Program-made: the position numbers and the translations under genes
The notes under the pieces: model-generated
What the model was told of the DNA's origin: nothing
The model's input: only the letters and a program-made list of their open reading frames with translations
Databases searched by the model: none
Shown: one piece after another, positions 62,283 to 64,000 of the stretch
Layout of the letters: each line of letters starts with the position of its first letter
Position numbering within the stretch: position 1 is the first letter of the stretch
DNA from: Hyphomicrobiales bacterium
GTDB lineage: Bacteria > Pseudomonadota > Alphaproteobacteria > Rhizobiales > Rhizobiaceae
Direction of reading: 5' to 3'
NCBI GenBank assembly: GCA_900472395.1
Contig: UCHV01000019.1
Coordinates: 49,072-113,071, forward strand
DNA: 64,000 nucleotides

Positions 62283-63901
62283 AGACGGTTCTGGTTCTGG
62301 GCGGTTATGGCGGGTTCGGCGCGCGGCTTTCGAAACGTCTCGCCGTGGATGGCTGGCTGGTGCTGGTGGCGGGCCGAAATGAAGAGGCCGCCCGCCGTTT
62401 TGCCGGGACGTTGCCGAATGCGCGGCCTGTGCGGGCGGACCGCAACGGGGATTTGACGCCAATCCTCAAAACCCATCAGCCTTTGCTGCTGATCGATGCC
62501 GCGGGGCCGTTTCAGGGCAGCGATTATCGTGTTGCCGAGGCCTGCATCGCCTGTGGTGTCCATTACATCGACCTGGCCGATGCGCGTGAATTCGTGACGG
62601 GCATGGCCGCGCTGGACGAGCGGGCGCGGGCGGCCGGGATGGTGGTGCTGGCCGGTGCTTCCAGCGTGCCGGCGATGTCGGGTGCGGTGATCGCCGAGCT
62701 TGCGCGGGACATGGAGGCGGTCGGTTCCGTATCGATGGCGATCAGCGGCTCCAACCGGGCAACGGCCGGTGCATCGGTGGCGGCGGCGATCTTGAGTTAT
62801 GTCGGCAGGCCGGTGCAGATCTGGCGCGGCAGGCGATGGCGGCAGGAAACGGGCTGGCATCGGCTGAAACGGGTCCGTTATCGGGTGGATGGCCGGCCTG
62901 ATATATCGCGGCTGGTGGCGCTTTCGGATGTGCCGGATCATCAGATCGTGCCGGTGCAGGTGAAGGGGCACCCGGCCACCATTTTTCGGGCGGGGCCGGA
63001 ATTTTCGCTTCAATTGCTGGCCCTCTGGCTGTTGAGCTGGCCGGTCAGATGGGGCTGGCTCACCTCGCTTTCGCCGCTTACGCGCTGGCTTTTGCCGTTG
63101 CAGAAACTCAGCGCCGGTCTGGGTACGGATCGTTCGGCGATGATGGTCGAGGTCAAGGGGCGGCGGGATGATGGTTTTGTGGCACGGCGCTGGACTTTGA
63201 TCGCGGAAGAGGGGCATGGGCCGGAAATTCCGACCATGGCAGCGCAATTGCTGGCAGATGCCGTTGCCGATGAAAGGATCCTGGCCGGCGCGCGGCCGGC
63301 GGCGGGAGAACTTTCGTTTTCCGATTTCACGCCCTTGCTGGATGCGCTGGCGACCTTCCGGCAGATGGAGACGCGGAATTATGTGCCGGTCTATCGCCGC
63401 GTGATGGGGGAGGCTTATGACGCCCTGCCGCAACCGGTGCGCCACATGCACGATGTTTTCGGGGATGCCGGTGCCGAGGGCGTGGCGACCGTCAGGCGTG
63501 GCCGTTCGCCTCTGGCGCGGCTGGTGGCGACGATCATGCGTTTTCCACCGGAGGGAGAACACAGGCTGCATGTCTCCTTCGAGGAGGAGGCTGGTGCCGA
63601 GCGCTGGACGCGCGATTTCGACGGGCATGTTTTCGTCAGTGAGCTTAGCCAGAGCGGTCGCCATCTTGTGGAGCGTTTCGGTCCTATGCGGTTTTATTTC
63701 GACCTGCCATCGGATGAAAACGGGCTGACGATGATCATGCGCAAGTGGTCGGTGCTGCGGGTGCCGATGCCCTTGTTCCTGGCACCGAAAAGCGTGGCAC
63801 GGGAATGGGCGCAAGGCCAGGATTTCTGGTTCGACGTGCCGATCGCGCTGCCGTTGATCGGTGATGTCGTGCATTATCGCGGCTGGTTAAGGCGGATCTG
63901 A
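62279..63901 (+). CDS. Saccharopine-dehydrogenase-like NAD(P) protein with C-terminal DUF4166 domain
   Basis: 540 residues in two parts. N-terminal Rossmann fold, KTVLVLGGYGGFGARLSKRLAVDGWLVLVAGRNEEAA, then IDAAGPFQGSDYRVAEACIACGVHYIDLADARE (saccharopine-dehydrogenase-like, about 1-340). C-terminal DUF4166 (about 375-540): LPQPVRHMHDVFGDAGAEGVATVRRG, RFPPEGEHRLHVSFEEEAGAERWTRDF and FWFDVPIALPLIGDVVHYRGWLRR. Substrate unknown. Starts with TTG overlapping the DCC stop, implying a two-gene redox unit. Confidence 0.83.
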   Translation: MKTVLVLGGYGGFGARLSKRLAVDGWLVLVAGRNEEAARRFAGTLPNARPVRADRNGDLTPILKTHQPLLLIDAAGPFQGSDYRVAEACIACGVHYIDLADAREFVTGMAALDERARAAGMVVLAGASSVPAMSGAVIAELARDMEAVGSVSMAISGSNRATAGASVAAAILSYVGRPVQIWRGRRWRQETGWHRLKRVRYRVDGRPDISRLVALSDVPDHQIVPVQVKGHPATIFRAGPEFSLQLLALWLLSWPVRWGWLTSLSPLTRWLLPLQKLSAGLGTDRSAMMVEVKGRRDDGFVARRWTLIAEEGHGPEIPTMAAQLLADAVADERILAGARPAAGELSFSDFTPLLDALATFRQMETRNYVPVYRRVMGEAYDALPQPVRHMHDVFGDAGAEGVATVRRGRSPLARLVATIMRFPPEGEHRLHVSFEEEAGAERWTRDFDGHVFVSELSQSGRHLVERFGPMRFYFDLPSDENGLTMIMRKWSVLRVPMPLFLAPKSVAREWAQGQDFWFDVPIALPLIGDVVHYRGWLRRI

Positions 63902-63961
63902 AGTGCTCTATTCCGCAGTCTGGAATGAAGGCAGAGTCCACCCTTGGTGATCTGAGCTTTT

Positions 63962-63988
63962 CAAAAAAACACCCGCTTTGTTGCGGGG
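63962..63988 (-). terminator. Intrinsic terminator for a minus-strand gene beyond the window
   Basis: On the minus strand, CCCGC-AACAAA-GCGGG followed by a run of T residues (complement of the A run at 63963-63969). No minus-strand gene ends within the window to the right, so it probably ends a gene located past 64000. The interval 63902-63961 holds nothing recognisable. Confidence 0.65.
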
Positions 63989-64000
63989 TATCCGGTCGGG

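Noticed and set aside
1..64000. tRNA, rRNA, CRISPR array, prophage or insertion sequence
   Set aside because: I looked for TTCGAATC-type T-loops, regular spaced repeats and transposase motifs by eye and found none. tRNAscan-SE and a CRISPR finder would be the decisive checks.

Overview
The window looks like chromosomal DNA of an alphaproteobacterium of the Rhizobiaceae (Agrobacterium/Rhizobium/Sinorhizobium relatives). The signs are a BacA-type peptide transporter, a RopB/Omp25-type outer-membrane barrel, an ActP/HmrR/CopZ copper operon, DUF982, DUF1491 and DUF2336 proteins, a TGA-N9-TCA iron operator of the RirA type, a near-consensus CtrA half-site pair and a RIME-like intergenic palindrome. 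Genes are dense, GC is high, and many neighbours overlap by 1-8 bases. No rRNA, tRNA, CRISPR array, prophage or insertion sequence was recognised. The first gene is cut by the left edge, and a minus-strand terminator at the right edge points to a gene outside.

Layout. 1-8.7 kb: a DivJ/PleC-type sensor kinase, a peptidoglycan-binding membrane protein, DUF1491 and DUF2336 genes, a small protein behind a hairpin-rich leader, a split DUF1254/DUF1214 pair, a MmcQ/YjbR-like protein, an alpha/beta hydrolase and a small membrane protein. 8.8-13 kb: a class A penicillin-binding protein, a YcgN-type cysteine-cluster protein and a LuxR-type regulator. 13-16.2 kb: a copper-efflux operon behind a 19-bp-spacer MerR-type promoter. 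16.2-25 kb: DUF982, an AbrB-type membrane protein, DUF2026, an MFS pump behind a SoxR-type palindrome, RopB, an EamA transporter, a hexapeptide acetyltransferase and a chemoreceptor with a CheR-tether-like tail. 25-32 kb: a Tat-exported SMP-30 protein, a DGPF/YCII protein coupled to an ECF42-type sigma factor, DUF1905, SRPBCC, an OmpA envelope trio and a flavin-dependent oxidoreductase.

32-45.5 kb: a methionine aminopeptidase, a YbfB-type MFS protein, BacA, VanZ and polysaccharide-deacetylase proteins, a YfgM-like protein followed by Der, small exported and membrane proteins, a family 4 glycosyltransferase, an AT-richer iron-related pair (periplasmic binding protein and methyltransferase) sharing a RirA-type operator, a membrane-anchored cysteine phosphatase and a KDG-type sugar kinase. 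45.6-51.3 kb: a RIME-like palindrome and a complete oligopeptide ABC transporter operon (A-B-C-D-F on the minus strand). 51.6-64 kb: a GH13 alpha-glucosidase coupled to a leucine-rich-repeat protein, an unknown exported protein, an AraC regulator facing a 40-residue gene, the carboxynorspermidine (spermidine) pathway pair, a PIN-type toxin with a short partner, adenine deaminase, and a DCC protein coupled to a saccharopine-dehydrogenase/DUF4166 fusion.

The main themes are envelope and division functions (kinase, PBP, OmpA trio, BacA, RopB, Der), metal and redox control (copper operon, SoxR box, RirA box) and nutrient handling (Opp, AglA, KdgK, Ade, polyamines). The best leads for something undescribed are the structured leader at 4754-4888 with its small protein, the SoxR-boxed MFS pump, the RirA-boxed binding-protein/methyltransferase pair, the toxin-first PIN module and the two very small genes at 40215 and 56533.
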